A DNA stretch of 64,000 nt from UBA5109 sp965661005 (GCA_965661005.1 CBFICB010000006.1:135796-199795); one strand, 5' to 3'; counted from the stretch's first letter, positions 35,718 through 45,293 are shown. Notes: a model not told the origin generated them from the sequence alone. Translations and numbers: made by a program.

Positions 35718-37763
35718 GTGAGTATAAACCAAGGTAGTAATACGCTCCATTCCTCTAAGGTTAATTCCGTTATAAAGGTTGTTGTAAATACACCTTTAAG
35801 ACGGAGCTTTGACTATTTACCACCAGAAAATCCAAATTCCCACTTAATAGCAGGTTTAAGAGTAAGAGTGCCTTTTGGCAAACGTGAACTCATTGGGCTG
35901 ATTATCGACAGCTCTGCGGAAAGTGATTTCGACCTCAGTGATCTAAAGAGAATCATTGAGGTAATTGATAAAGAGCCTATTTTCGACACATCAATGATGA
36001 AGCTTTTTAAGTGGGCGGCTTCCTATTATCACTATCCTTTGGGTCAGGTTATTCACAATGCAATGCCAGCACATATTCGACAGGGAAAAGAATTAAAACA
36101 AGTGAGTGACAATCAAGCTGGTCAAGAAAGCATAATAAAAACCTTAACTACCGAGCTCGTCTTGAACAAACAGCAAAAACAGGCGAAAGATTCTATTCTA
36201 AAGCAGGGTAACAATTTCCATTGTTTTTTATTGGAAGGTGTTACTGGTAGTGGGAAAACCGAAGTCTACATGCAGCTTATTGCAGAAAAAATCCGTTTAG
36301 GATTACAAGTCATCCTGTTAGTTCCAGAAATCAGCTTGACCCCCCAAACGATTCAGTATTTCAAAGGTCGCTTTGCAGATAACATCGTTGCCATTCACTC
36401 AGGCTTAACTGACAAACAGCGTTTCAATGCATGGTCGAATGCCCGTCTAGGTGATGCAGACATTATTATTGGAACTCGCTCGGCAATTTTCACTCCTCTT
36501 CTACGTCCTGGTTTAATTATTATTGATGAAGAACACGATGCCTCATATAAACAACAAGAGGGTTTTCGTTACTCAGCCCGTGATCTTGCAATTTATAGGG
36601 CACAATTATCTGATATTCCTATAATTTTAGGCTCTGCCACGCCAAGCCTAGAAAGCCTTCATAACGCATTGCGTAATCGCTATTCTCTTTTGTCACTTGA
36701 ATCAAGGGCAGCAAAAGCCAGCGCACCAACATTCAAATGCATTGATTTGAGAGGGCAAACGCTAAGCGAAGGATTCTCTGAATCTCTTCTTGTATCCATT
36801 AACAAACATTTACAAAAAAATAAGCAAGTTTTAATCTTCTTAAATCGAAGAGGCTACGCACCTCTTCTGCAGTGTCATGATTGTGGCTGGACAGCAAGCT
36901 GTACGAGGTGTGACAGCAGTTACACCCTGCATAGGAATAGTCCTGAATTACGTTGCCATCGTTGCGAATCACAACGAAAAATTATACATGTCTGCCCCTC
37001 TTGCAAGAGTAGCGCCTTACTAGCGATTGGCTTAGGAACAGAACGCACAGAACAAAAACTGGAGGAATACTTCCCCGACGTGCCAATTTTCAGGATTGAC
37101 CGCGATACCACCCGTAACCGTAGCAAATTAGAAAATACCATTTCTGAAATTAATAAAGGGCAGCAGGCCATTTTAGTTGGCACCCAAATGCTAGCCAAAG
37201 GCCATCATTTTCCAGAGGTCACTTTAGTAGCCGTGCTGGATGCTGATGCTGGCTTATTCAGTTCTGATTTTCGTGGCCAGGAATTTATGGGGCAGTTATT
37301 AATTCAGGTGGCTGGTCGTTCCGGACGCGGGCAAAATGCCGGAGAAGTTCTTATACAAACACATAACAGTACACATCCAACCTTAAATACCCTTATAAAT
37401 GATGGATATAAACAATACTCAAGAACACTGCTAGAGCAAAGAGACATGGCTAATTTACCGCCTTTTTCTTACCAAGCATTGATTCGCGCCGAAGCCACAA
37501 AGATTACTCTTCCAATGGAATTTCTATCAGAAGTAAAAAATATCACTAAACATAAATTAACCAGCTCTTCAGTCACACTTGGCCCCTTACCCGCGCCTAT
37601 GGAAAAAAGAGCAGGACGTTTTCGATTTCAGTTACTACTGCAATCTTCAAGCAGAACAGAGTTGCATACACTTTTGAATCACCTGATTCCCGCCTATGAA
37701 AGTTTACCATTAAGCCGTAAGGTGCGGTGGTCGATAGATATTGACCCTCTCGATTTCAGTTAG
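35718..37763 (+). CDS. priA: Primosomal protein N' (replication restart helicase)
   Basis: 681 residues with a GTG start at 35718; slightly shorter than E. coli PriA. The N-terminal DNA-binding domain (TPLRRSFDYLPP) is followed by the helicase core: Walker A EGVTGSGKTEVY, DEEH box IIDEEHDASYKQQEGFRYSARD, and GSATPSLES. A zinc-binding region has paired cysteines (CHDCGWTASCTRC, CHRCESQRKIIHVCPSC). Late motifs GTQMLAKGHHFP and QVAGRSGRG are present. It restarts stalled forks. The next gene, 86 bp on, is an FtsN-like SPOR protein. Confidence 0.96.
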   Translation: MSINQGSNTLHSSKVNSVIKVVVNTPLRRSFDYLPPENPNSHLIAGLRVRVPFGKRELIGLIIDSSAESDFDLSDLKRIIEVIDKEPIFDTSMMKLFKWAASYYHYPLGQVIHNAMPAHIRQGKELKQVSDNQAGQESIIKTLTTELVLNKQQKQAKDSILKQGNNFHCFLLEGVTGSGKTEVYMQLIAEKIRLGLQVILLVPEISLTPQTIQYFKGRFADNIVAIHSGLTDKQRFNAWSNARLGDADIIIGTRSAIFTPLLRPGLIIIDEEHDASYKQQEGFRYSARDLAIYRAQLSDIPIILGSATPSLESLHNALRNRYSLLSLESRAAKASAPTFKCIDLRGQTLSEGFSESLLVSINKHLQKNKQVLIFLNRRGYAPLLQCHDCGWTASCTRCDSSYTLHRNSPELRCHRCESQRKIIHVCPSCKSSALLAIGLGTERTEQKLEEYFPDVPIFRIDRDTTRNRSKLENTISEINKGQQAILVGTQMLAKGHHFPEVTLVAVLDADAGLFSSDFRGQEFMGQLLIQVAGRSGRGQNAGEVLIQTHNSTHPTLNTLINDGYKQYSRTLLEQRDMANLPPFSYQALIRAEATKITLPMEFLSEVKNITKHKLTSSSVTLGPLPAPMEKRAGRFRFQLLLQSSSRTELHTLLNHLIPAYESLPLSRKVRWSIDIDPLDFS

Positions 37764-37849
37764 GCTATACTAGACCTTGTGTCCAGCTACCAATACTGAA
37801 GTAATTTCGGGATAATATAGATCTGTCCAGTTTGAGATACTAATACCCA

Positions 37850-38425
37850 ATGGCCCATGATTTTGCTAAACAGCGTTCTTCAAACAAAAGTAGTCAGAAG
37901 AAACGTACCAACACGAAATCTGCAACAAAAACCTCTCCAGCAAAAAGCCACTGGCCCTGGTTTTTTTCTGGCCTTCTTTCAGGTTTGTTGGTGGCTCTGA
38001 TTGGATTTTTTGGCTTCTTTGGCCCTGGCTCCATACAAAATATTAACAATGCAATTTCTTCTCAAGATACGGATTCAGCAGGTCAAAATGATGAAGGTAC
38101 TGACTTTACATTTTATGACCGACTGAGCGAAGCCGAAGTCGTAGTTGACGTAGTTGCTGTAGAACTTAAACCTGAAGTTGAAGAAGACCCAACTATTTAT
38201 CGAGTACAAGCCGGCTCCTTTAATGTCTTGGAAGATGCTGAAAAGCTTCGAGCAGAGATATTACTCATCGGCCTGGATGCTTCTATTTCACAGGCAGAGG
38301 TGTTGGGTCAGACCATGTACAGGGTTCAAGCTGGGCCATTTGTAGGAAACGCAAGTGCTGATGATGCTGTCGACCTCCTGGCACGCAACAATTTGCCACA
38401 CACTATTAAAATAGTTGTCCGCTAA
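37850..38425 (+). CDS. ftsN: SPOR-domain cell division protein, FtsN-like
   Basis: 191 residues, short for FtsN. A basic cytoplasmic N terminus (many Lys, Ser, Thr) leads to one membrane helix at about 39-60, an acidic periplasmic linker, and a C-terminal SPOR domain (about 118-191) with YRVQAGSF and MYRVQAGPF, which binds denuded septal glycan. The name rests on topology and on position just before hslVU, where ftsN sits in E. coli and relatives; the essential FtsN peptide motif cannot be confirmed by eye. Confidence 0.75.
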   Translation: MAHDFAKQRSSNKSSQKKRTNTKSATKTSPAKSHWPWFFSGLLSGLLVALIGFFGFFGPGSIQNINNAISSQDTDSAGQNDEGTDFTFYDRLSEAEVVVDVVAVELKPEVEEDPTIYRVQAGSFNVLEDAEKLRAEILLIGLDASISQAEVLGQTMYRVQAGPFVGNASADDAVDLLARNNLPHTIKIVVR

Positions 38426-38510
38426 GTAGCCGTTTTCCTCTTAAAACCTTGAAATACTGGTCGCCATCACCAAATAGTAGAGTTCTAAACCCCATTACAG
38501 AGAGATAAGC

Positions 38511-39050
38511 ATGGATCAATATCGAGGCACGACCATCGTTTCAGTGCGCCGAGGCAATAAAGTCGTTATCGGTGGTGATGGCCAGGTAAGCCAAGGCAAT
38601 ACCGTGATGAAGGGTAATGCTCGAAAAGTACGCCGTTTATATAATGATCAAGTTATTGCAGGCTTTGCAGGTGGAACCGCTGATGCTTTTACCTTGTTTG
38701 AACGCTTTGAAGAGCAACTGGAAAAACATTCAGGCAAATTAACTCGTGCAGCAGTAGAACTTGCCAAACTTTGGCGAACAGAGCGAGCATTGCGACGCCT
38801 TGAAGCCTTGCTCGTTGTTGCGGACAAAGAAGCCTCTCTGATCATTACTGGCAACGGGGATGTCATTGAACCAGAAAACTCATTAATGGCAATTGGATCG
38901 GGCGGCTCCTATGCTCAAGCTGCGGCTATCGCGCTGTTAGAAAATACCAAACTTGATGCTCGCACAATAGTTGAAAATAGCCTCAATATCGCCGCTAATA
39001 TCTGCGTCTATACGAACCATAATCTGACCATCGAAGAACTCGATTGTTAA
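38511..39050 (+). CDS. hslV: ATP-dependent protease subunit HslV
   Basis: 179 residues. The proteasome-like peptidase with N-terminal threonine nucleophile: MDQYRG is removed in the family to expose Thr7 of TTIVSVRRG. GGDGQVSQGNTVMK and IGSGGSYAQAAA are characteristic. It forms dodecamers capped by HslU and degrades misfolded proteins. It is the first gene of hslVU, 28 bp before hslU. Confidence 0.97.
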   Translation: MDQYRGTTIVSVRRGNKVVIGGDGQVSQGNTVMKGNARKVRRLYNDQVIAGFAGGTADAFTLFERFEEQLEKHSGKLTRAAVELAKLWRTERALRRLEALLVVADKEASLIITGNGDVIEPENSLMAIGSGGSYAQAAAIALLENTKLDARTIVENSLNIAANICVYTNHNLTIEELDC

Positions 39051-39078
39051 CTTACAAATTCACCTATAGGAAACCTGC

Positions 39079-40425
39079 ATGGCAGATTTAAGCCCTAAGC
39101 AAATCGCAATTGAACTTGATAAACACATTGTTGGTCAGGACGCGGCTAAGCGAGCGGTAGCAATCGCTCTTCGTAATCGTTGGCGCAGGATGAAATTACC
39201 TGAAGGCTTACGTAATGAGGTCACACCAAAGAATATTTTAATGATCGGCCCTACTGGGGTTGGTAAAACTGAAATAGCGCGTAGGCTAGCGCGTCTTGCT
39301 GGTTCTCCATTTATCAAAGTTGAAGCAACAAAATTTACTGAAGTTGGCTATGTCGGCCGAGATGTTGAATCAATCATTCGGGATCTTGTAGATGCCGCTT
39401 ATAAAATGCTGCGCGAACAGCAAATTGAAAAACTCGGCACACAAGCTGCCGATGCAGCAGAAGATAAAGTCCTTGATATATTATTACCTGAACCTTCTTC
39501 CCAGGGCAAAATCGAGCCCATAAGTGTTACTGAAGCCGACACCAGTACCCGTCAAATTTTTCGAAAAAAATTACGTGAAGGTGATCTGGACGACAAGGAA
39601 ATAGAAATAAAAGTCAGTGATATGATCAGTGGAGTCGAAATTATGGCGCCACCCGGCATGGAAGATATGACTAATCAACTTAGCTCCATGTTTTCCAATC
39701 TTGGTAATCAACGAAAAAAAACTCGTCGTGTTACAGTAAAATCTGCACTTAAATTACTTCGAGATGAAGAAGCCGCCAAGCTCATAAATGAAGAAGATTT
39801 AAAATCTCAGGCTGTCACTAGCACTGAACAAACCGGCATTGTTTTTATTGATGAAATTGATAAAGTCGCGACAAAAAATGAAACCACAACTGGCGGCGTT
39901 TCCCGAGAAGGCGTTCAGCGAGATCTCCTGCCTTTGATTGAAGGTTCCACAGTCACAACCAAGTATGGCCCTATTCAAACTGATCATATTCTTTTTATTG
40001 CTTCTGGAGCATTCCATTTATCTAAGCCTTCAGACCTAATACCGGAGTTGCAGGGGCGCTTACCTATTCGTGTGGAACTTGATGCTCTGTCAGTGGATGA
40101 CTTTAACCGAATTTTAACTGAGCCAGATGCATCTTTGAGCAAACAATACCAAGCCTTACTGGCAACCGAGAGTTTATCACTTGAGTTTACTGAGGATGGC
40201 ATTCAAAAAATTTCAGAAATTGCATGGGGCGTTAATGAACGAACTGAGAATATTGGTGCAAGGCGCTTGCATACCGTATTAGAGAAATTACTTGAAGACA
40301 TCTCATTCCGAGCTGATGAATTAGTTGAAAATGGCAAGGACACATTTGTAGTTGATGCAGCCTTTGTAGAATTCACCTTAAGTGAATTATCTCAGAATGA
40401 AGATCTCAGCCGCTTTATACTGTAA
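39079..40425 (+). CDS. hslU: ATP-dependent protease ATPase subunit HslU
   Basis: 448 residues. AAA+ unfoldase partner of HslV. Features: KHIVGQDAAKRAVAIALRNRWRR, Walker A GPTGVGKTEIARRLA (about 57), KFTEVGYVGRDVE pore-loop region, Walker B GIVFIDEIDKV, and the C-terminal sensor-2 region ENIGARRLHTVLEKLLEDISF ending in RFIL, the tail that activates HslV. Confidence 0.97.
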   Translation: MADLSPKQIAIELDKHIVGQDAAKRAVAIALRNRWRRMKLPEGLRNEVTPKNILMIGPTGVGKTEIARRLARLAGSPFIKVEATKFTEVGYVGRDVESIIRDLVDAAYKMLREQQIEKLGTQAADAAEDKVLDILLPEPSSQGKIEPISVTEADTSTRQIFRKKLREGDLDDKEIEIKVSDMISGVEIMAPPGMEDMTNQLSSMFSNLGNQRKKTRRVTVKSALKLLRDEEAAKLINEEDLKSQAVTSTEQTGIVFIDEIDKVATKNETTTGGVSREGVQRDLLPLIEGSTVTTKYGPIQTDHILFIASGAFHLSKPSDLIPELQGRLPIRVELDALSVDDFNRILTEPDASLSKQYQALLATESLSLEFTEDGIQKISEIAWGVNERTENIGARRLHTVLEKLLEDISFRADELVENGKDTFVVDAAFVEFTLSELSQNEDLSRFIL

Positions 40426-40436
40426 TTGAAATTTAC

Positions 40437-40829
40437 ATGCTACCTACTGGTATAAAACTTCATCTAAAATCCGCCATATTGGAACTTCAATATGATGATG
40501 CAGTTTATAAACTAAACGCAGAATTTCTTAGAGTTCATTCCCCTTCCGCTGAAGTGAAAGGCCATGGGCCTGGCCAAGAAGTACTTCAGGTCGGGAAAAA
40601 AAATGTTTTGATCACCAAAATTGACCAAGTGGGCAACTACGCCCTGCGCCCGCACTTTAGTGATGACCACAATACTGGAATATATACTTGGGAGTATTTG
40701 CGTGAACTTTGTTTGAAGGAATCTTTATTGTGGGAACAGTATCTTCAAAAATTAAAATCCGCTGGCCAGAGTAGAGAAGCACTAGAAAAAGATACTCAAG
40801 TTGTTAATATCACACCACTAAAGAGCTAA
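40437..40829 (+). CDS. DUF971-family protein
   Basis: 130 residues. The family resembles the N-terminal domain of gamma-butyrobetaine hydroxylase; it shows LPTGIKLHLKSAILELQYDD, FLRVHSPSAEV, GHGP and VGNYALRPHFSDDHNTGIYTWEYL. Its reaction is unknown; bacterial members are proposed to bind iron-sulfur clusters or act near them. It lies 11 bp after hslU and before ubiE, a neighbour set that is conserved in many gammaproteobacteria. Confidence 0.85.
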   Translation: MLPTGIKLHLKSAILELQYDDAVYKLNAEFLRVHSPSAEVKGHGPGQEVLQVGKKNVLITKIDQVGNYALRPHFSDDHNTGIYTWEYLRELCLKESLLWEQYLQKLKSAGQSREALEKDTQVVNITPLKS

Positions 40830-40867
40830 ATACTCTCTTCCTGCCCTCTTGAGTTACAATACTGCGC

Positions 40868-41629
40868 ATGAGCAAAAATACTAACAAAGTAACGACTGAT
40901 TTTGGTTACAAAGAAGTACCCTTAGAAGAAAAAGCTGAGCACGTAGCTAATGTATTTCATTCAGTAGCACGAAATTACGACATTATGAACGACATAATGT
41001 CTCTAGGTTCTCATCGCCTAATAAAAAAATTTACTGTGCAATTAAGTGCTCTTCGGCCGGGGCAAGTGGTACTGGATCTTGCTGGAGGGACTGGCGATTT
41101 CTCATTGCAATTTTCTCCTATTGTCGGAAGTATGGGGCAAGTTGTACTGGCTGACATTAATGAATCCATGCTTCGTGTTGGCCGTGACAGAATCATTGAT
41201 AAAGGTGGTTTATCAAATATATCTTATACTCTGGCTAACGCTGAAAAACTGCCTTTTGCTAAAAACAGTTTCGATTGCGTCTGTATTGCTTATGGCCTCA
41301 GAAATGTCACAGATAAAAATGCAGCCTTGCGCTCAATGTATGAAGTGCTTAAGCCTGAGGGAAGAGTTGTAGTGCTGGAATTTTCAAAACCCCGCAAGAA
41401 GCTACTTAGTAAAGCTTATGATTTATATTCTAAATTGTGGCCCGTTGCTGGAAAAATTGTAAGCGGCGATAGTGAAAGCTACCAATATCTTGTGGAATCT
41501 ATTCGAATGCACCCTGACCAGGAAACTTTGAAAACCATGTTCCTAGATGCTGGTTTCCATCGCTGTGAATATCACGATGTTATGGATGGGATCTGTGCTA
41601 TACATATAGGGTATAAAGATGCCATTTGA
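40868..41629 (+). CDS. ubiE: Ubiquinone/menaquinone biosynthesis C-methyltransferase
   Basis: 253 residues. SAM-dependent C-methylation in ubiquinone (and, where present, menaquinone) synthesis. Visible are VARNYDIMNDIMSLGSHRL, the SAM motif VLDLAGGTGDFSLQF, and AYGLRNVTDKNAALRSMYEVLKPEGR with the typical EFSKP motif. Its end overlaps ubiJ by 11 bp; together with ubiB the three genes form a ubiquinone cluster. Confidence 0.97.
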   Translation: MSKNTNKVTTDFGYKEVPLEEKAEHVANVFHSVARNYDIMNDIMSLGSHRLIKKFTVQLSALRPGQVVLDLAGGTGDFSLQFSPIVGSMGQVVLADINESMLRVGRDRIIDKGGLSNISYTLANAEKLPFAKNSFDCVCIAYGLRNVTDKNAALRSMYEVLKPEGRVVVLEFSKPRKKLLSKAYDLYSKLWPVAGKIVSGDSESYQYLVESIRMHPDQETLKTMFLDAGFHRCEYHDVMDGICAIHIGYKDAI

Positions 41630-42239
41630 ATTATTTTTAAGCGCTGCGCTATCCAGTGTTGAAATAATATTGAACAAAGCGTTAAACCTTGATCCCTTCA
41701 GCAGGAATAAACTAACACCTCTACAAGGGAAAGTTTTTTCGATTAAGTGTACCAAACCAGATTGCAAAATTTTTATCACGGTTCTTGAGAATGGATTTCA
41801 ACTCACAAGCTCCATTGTTGACGAAGCTGATGCAGAAATTGCAGCGACTGCGGATGTGTTATTAAAATTGCTAATTGCAAAAAATAAAGACAGCATTATT
41901 CGAAATGAAAATATTCAATTGAAAGGTGATGCTTCCAGCATACAGGATTTACAAGCAATTCTTTTCGATCTTGATATCGACTGGGAATATCAATTGAGTA
42001 AACTTATAGGCGACATTCCGACACAAGCATTAAGTGATGGTATCGCAAAGCTTAAAATCTTTCTAAGCAACAACGCAGCAAGCTTTACAGAAGATATCGA
42101 GGAATATCTTCATGAAGAAAAAAAAATAGTGCCCACAATGTCCGAATTGGAAATTTTTTACCAGCGCATTGACCAACTAAGATTAAAGGTCGATCGCGCT
42201 GAATCACGCATCAATAAACTAATTAGAAACTATCAATAG
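41619..42239 (+). CDS. ubiJ: Ubiquinone biosynthesis accessory factor UbiJ
   Basis: 206 residues. An SCP2-like lipid-binding domain occupies the N-terminal half (LNLDPFSRNKLTPLQGKVFSI to ILFDLDIDWEYQLSKLIGDI), and the C terminus is a coiled-coil-like stretch (FYQRIDQLRLKVDRAESRINKL). UbiJ with UbiK scaffolds the aerobic ubiquinone complex and may hand over the lipid intermediates. Position between ubiE and ubiB supports it, although a broken YbhB-type gene now intervenes before ubiB. Confidence 0.9.
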   Translation: MPFELFLSAALSSVEIILNKALNLDPFSRNKLTPLQGKVFSIKCTKPDCKIFITVLENGFQLTSSIVDEADAEIAATADVLLKLLIAKNKDSIIRNENIQLKGDASSIQDLQAILFDLDIDWEYQLSKLIGDIPTQALSDGIAKLKIFLSNNAASFTEDIEEYLHEEKKIVPTMSELEIFYQRIDQLRLKVDRAESRINKLIRNYQ

Positions 42240-42248
42240 GAGTTAATT

Positions 42249-42725
42249 ATGGGTTTTGCGCTTTCTGACATGCAGTTAAAAAGTTCAAGTTTTGAAAATA
42301 ACAGCCTTATGCCAAGCAAGCATTCCAATGAGGCCGAAGATATTTCTCCAGCATTAAGCTGAGAGAACCCACCAGAGGGGACGCAAAGCTATGCAGTTAT
42401 TTGTCATGACCCCGATGCCCCTTTGGTAACACCCAATGGGACTTACGGATTTGTACATTGGGTGCTCTACAATATTCCTACTAATGTAACTGCATTAGAA
42501 GAAGCCACTGACCTTTTTACTCAGGGTGAAAATAATTATGGCAACACAGGCTATAACGGTCCTTTACCCTCTGAAGGACACGGATTACATCATTATTATT
42601 TTTGGATCATTGCTTTAGATTCGCAAACAGATTTAAAACCAGGCCTAAGCCTGTGGGAACTCCTAGAAAGCGTCGAACCTAACATACTGGGCATGAATAG
42701 ACTGGTAGGTTATTTCCAGCGTTAA
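42249..42725 (+). pseudogene. YbhB/YbcL-family (Raf kinase inhibitor-like) protein, interrupted by a stop
   Basis: Frame from ATG 42249 reads MGFALSDMQLKSSSF, then AEDISPALS and TGA at 42360-42362, followed in frame by ENPPEGTQSYAVICHDPDAP and the rest of the phosphatidylethanolamine-binding fold (HWVLYNIP, GYNGPLPSEGHGLHHYYF). Relatives have Trp at the stop (ALSW-x-N-x-PEG), so TGG to TGA is the simple explanation. Total would be 158 residues, the family size. The downstream part has an unaltered open frame, so the break looks recent. Confidence 0.85.
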
Positions 42726-42820
42726 GGTATGCACAATTTAAGGAGTTAGCTATACCCTACTGAAATTAGCGTAGACTTTATGCTATCGTTGTCGCCTTTT
42801 GATAATTTAAGTGATCGATT

Positions 42821-44458
42821 GTGAAGAAGTATCTACGTCTCCTTACCATTCTAAAAGTTGCTGCACGCTATAATTTGCAAGAGTTATTCAATGATTTTAA
42901 TTTGAATGCTCCGGCAAAACTTTTACTTAAGCTGCCCTTTTTGCCCAAGGCTAAATCTAAAAATCTGGATAGAGGGGCACGTTTGCGCCTTGCCCTGGAA
43001 GAACTTGGTCCAATCTTTATTAAATTTGGGCAACTTTTATCTACACGACGAGATATGGTACCCCTGAATATAGCTGACGAATTAGCAAAACTGCAGGATC
43101 AGGTCCCTCCGTTTGATGAAATTGAGGCGCAAAAAATCATTGAACAGGCGCTTGGAAGTAAAATTGAAACTATTTTTAAAAATTTTTCCAGCAGCCCACT
43201 TGCTTCTGCATCAATAGCTCAAGTCCATACTGCTAATTTGCTTAGCGGTGAAGAAGTTGTTATCAAAGTCGTACGCCCTGGCATTGAAGAAATTATTGAC
43301 CAAGATTTAGCTTTATTAAATTTAATAGCATCCTTTATTGAAAATTATACAAAAGATGGAAAACGTTTACGTGCCAAAGAAATTATAAGAGATTATGATT
43401 TTGTCATTCATGATGAGCTTAATCTTCAGGCAGAAGGCGCAAACGGAACGCAATTAAGGAAAAATTTTGAAACCAATCATGTGCTTTATGTTCCAAAAGT
43501 ATACTGGGATTTAACACGTAAAAATGTATTGGTCATGGAACGAATACATGGCATCCCGATAAGTCATATTGATGAGTTAAAGAAAGCCAAAATAGATTTA
43601 AAAAAACTGGCTGAAACCGGCGTTGAAATATTTTTCACTCAAGTTTTTGATCATAGTTTTTTTCATGCAGACATGCATCCAGGCAATATTTTTGTATCAC
43701 TCGAACACCCTGAAAAACCTCAATATATTGCACTGGATTGCGCTATCTTTGGGAGCCTGAGTGAAGATGATCAACAATATCTGGCCAGAAATCTACTAGC
43801 CATCTTTAAGCGCGATTACCGTAAAGTTGCTGAACTACATTTAGAGTGTGGTTGGGTCCCTTCTGACACCCCCATTAATGCATTTGAAGCGACTATGCGA
43901 AGTGTGTGCGAACCTTTTTTTGAAAAGCCATTAAGTGAAATTTCATTTGGCGCGCTACTGTTACAGCTGTTTAGAACAGCAGGTCGCTTTAATATGGAGC
44001 TACAACCCTCACTGGTTTTGCTGCAAAAAACCATGCTAAACGTTGAAGGTCTCGGTAAAGAGCTCTATCCTGACCTAGATCTTTGGCAAACTGCTTTGCC
44101 TTTTCTGGAAAATTGGCAAAGAAAGCGCTTGTCTCCCTGGGAAAATATCAAGAAACTAAAGGGTAGAGTCCCTGAATTACTTGAGCTCTTACCTGAATTT
44201 CCCGAATTGATATATGACTTTCTGTCGGATACTCGCGCATCCAGACTAGAAACCCAACGATTATTGAAAGATCAGGCTAAATTACGCCTGCAAGCACAAC
44301 AAAAGCTGTCTAAAAAACGCCTTCGATTTGGGCTCGCAACATTAGTATTAGCCGGGATTATGATGCTCACTGATTTGGGTCAGCTCATGGATTCCATGCC
44401 TCTGGAAATTTGGCTACTAAGTTTCGCGGGTATAGGATTACTGTATTTTCGTCGCTAG
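42821..44458 (+). CDS. ubiB: Ubiquinone biosynthesis protein UbiB (atypical kinase family)
   Basis: 545 residues with a GTG start. The ABC1/ADCK fold shows the KxGQ motif in FIKFGQLLSTRRDM, the Ala-rich loop SASIAQVH, the catalytic-loop-like FHADMHPGNIFV and the metal site YIALDCAIFGSL. Two membrane helices at the C terminus (about 502-519 and 527-542) anchor it. It is needed for ubiquinone synthesis, probably as an ATPase that helps extract lipid intermediates. It ends the ubiE-ubiJ-(YbhB)-ubiB cluster. Confidence 0.95.
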   Translation: MKKYLRLLTILKVAARYNLQELFNDFNLNAPAKLLLKLPFLPKAKSKNLDRGARLRLALEELGPIFIKFGQLLSTRRDMVPLNIADELAKLQDQVPPFDEIEAQKIIEQALGSKIETIFKNFSSSPLASASIAQVHTANLLSGEEVVIKVVRPGIEEIIDQDLALLNLIASFIENYTKDGKRLRAKEIIRDYDFVIHDELNLQAEGANGTQLRKNFETNHVLYVPKVYWDLTRKNVLVMERIHGIPISHIDELKKAKIDLKKLAETGVEIFFTQVFDHSFFHADMHPGNIFVSLEHPEKPQYIALDCAIFGSLSEDDQQYLARNLLAIFKRDYRKVAELHLECGWVPSDTPINAFEATMRSVCEPFFEKPLSEISFGALLLQLFRTAGRFNMELQPSLVLLQKTMLNVEGLGKELYPDLDLWQTALPFLENWQRKRLSPWENIKKLKGRVPELLELLPEFPELIYDFLSDTRASRLETQRLLKDQAKLRLQAQQKLSKKRLRFGLATLVLAGIMMLTDLGQLMDSMPLEIWLLSFAGIGLLYFRR

Positions 44459-44555
44459 TTCCTTGAATATCCCACTAATAACCCCAAATAGAGTATTCTA
44501 GGCGATTATAAATGAGATTATTAAGTCTATTGAGCCTTCAATTTTGGAGCTGAAC

Positions 44556-44945
44556 ATGGCACAGAGATGGCTCGATGAGCTAAAGTGGAATGCAGATGGT
44601 TTGCTGCCTGTGGTTGCTCAGGACACCAGCTCAGGCCGAATACTGATGCAGGCATGGGTAAACCCTGAAGCTCTAGCTACTGCAAAGGAAGAAGGCAGAG
44701 CAGTATATTGGTCCCGCTCCAGAAAAAAACTTTGGCGCAAAGGCGAAGAATCCGGACATATTCAAAAACTAAGTGGTATTTACCTGGATTGTGATGCTGA
44801 CTGTTTGATTTATGAAGTAGAGCAAGTCGGAGGTATAGCATGTCATACGGGCCGCCAATCATGCTTTTACCGCAAGCTGGTCAATAGTGAGTGGCAGGAA
44901 ACTGATCCGGTTTTAAAAGAACCAAATGACATATATAAGAAATAA
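44556..44945 (+). CDS. hisI: Phosphoribosyl-AMP cyclohydrolase
   Basis: 129 residues from ATG 44556; a TTG at 44544 is in frame, but GGAG lies six bases before the ATG. It opens the purine ring of phosphoribosyl-AMP in histidine synthesis. Motifs: LMQAWVNPEALA, VYWSRSRKKLWRKGEESGH and the zinc ligands in DCDADCLIYEV and CHTGRQSCFYR. It is a monofunctional HisI, with HisE encoded separately 15 bp on. Confidence 0.96.
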   Translation: MAQRWLDELKWNADGLLPVVAQDTSSGRILMQAWVNPEALATAKEEGRAVYWSRSRKKLWRKGEESGHIQKLSGIYLDCDADCLIYEVEQVGGIACHTGRQSCFYRKLVNSEWQETDPVLKEPNDIYKK

Positions 44946-44960
44946 ATTCAGGCTTCAAGC

Positions 44961-45293
44961 ATGACGGATACACTAAATAAAATTGCGAAAATCATTGAAG
45001 AGCGAAAAGGATCTGATCCTTCTACTTCTTATGTGGCTCTCTTACAAAGCAAAGGCCTCAATAAGATACTGGAAAAAGTCGGTGAGGAAGCAATTGAAAC
45101 AATACTTGCTGCCAGAGATATGGAAAAAGGTGAAGAGAAGACCAAGTTAATCTATGAAACCGCGGATTTATGGTTCCATACATTAGTGATGCTTTCAGAA
45201 ATGGGCCTTAGCCCTCAGGATGTTCTTAATGAACTTGAAAGGCGCTTTGGTACATCAGGATTAGAAGAAAAAGCATCGCGCGAAACTAGCTAG
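44961..45293 (+). CDS. hisE: Phosphoribosyl-ATP pyrophosphatase
   Basis: 110 residues, helical MazG-like fold. It removes pyrophosphate from phosphoribosyl-ATP, the step before HisI. Signatures: SYVALLQSKGLNKILEKVGEEAIETILAA and ETADLWFHTLVML, which carry the acidic metal-binding residues. It follows hisI and precedes tatABC by 54 bp, a neighbour order seen in Pseudomonas. Confidence 0.96.
   Translation: MTDTLNKIAKIIEERKGSDPSTSYVALLQSKGLNKILEKVGEEAIETILAARDMEKGEEKTKLIYETADLWFHTLVMLSEMGLSPQDVLNELERRFGTSGLEEKASRETS

Noticed and set aside
38448..38454. CTTGAAA before hslV as a sigma-32 heat-shock -35 box
   Set aside because: hslVU is a heat-shock operon in enterics, but the good CCCCATTA match lies 35 bases downstream, too far; the nearer CACCAAAT is a weak -10. 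Not claimed as a promoter.
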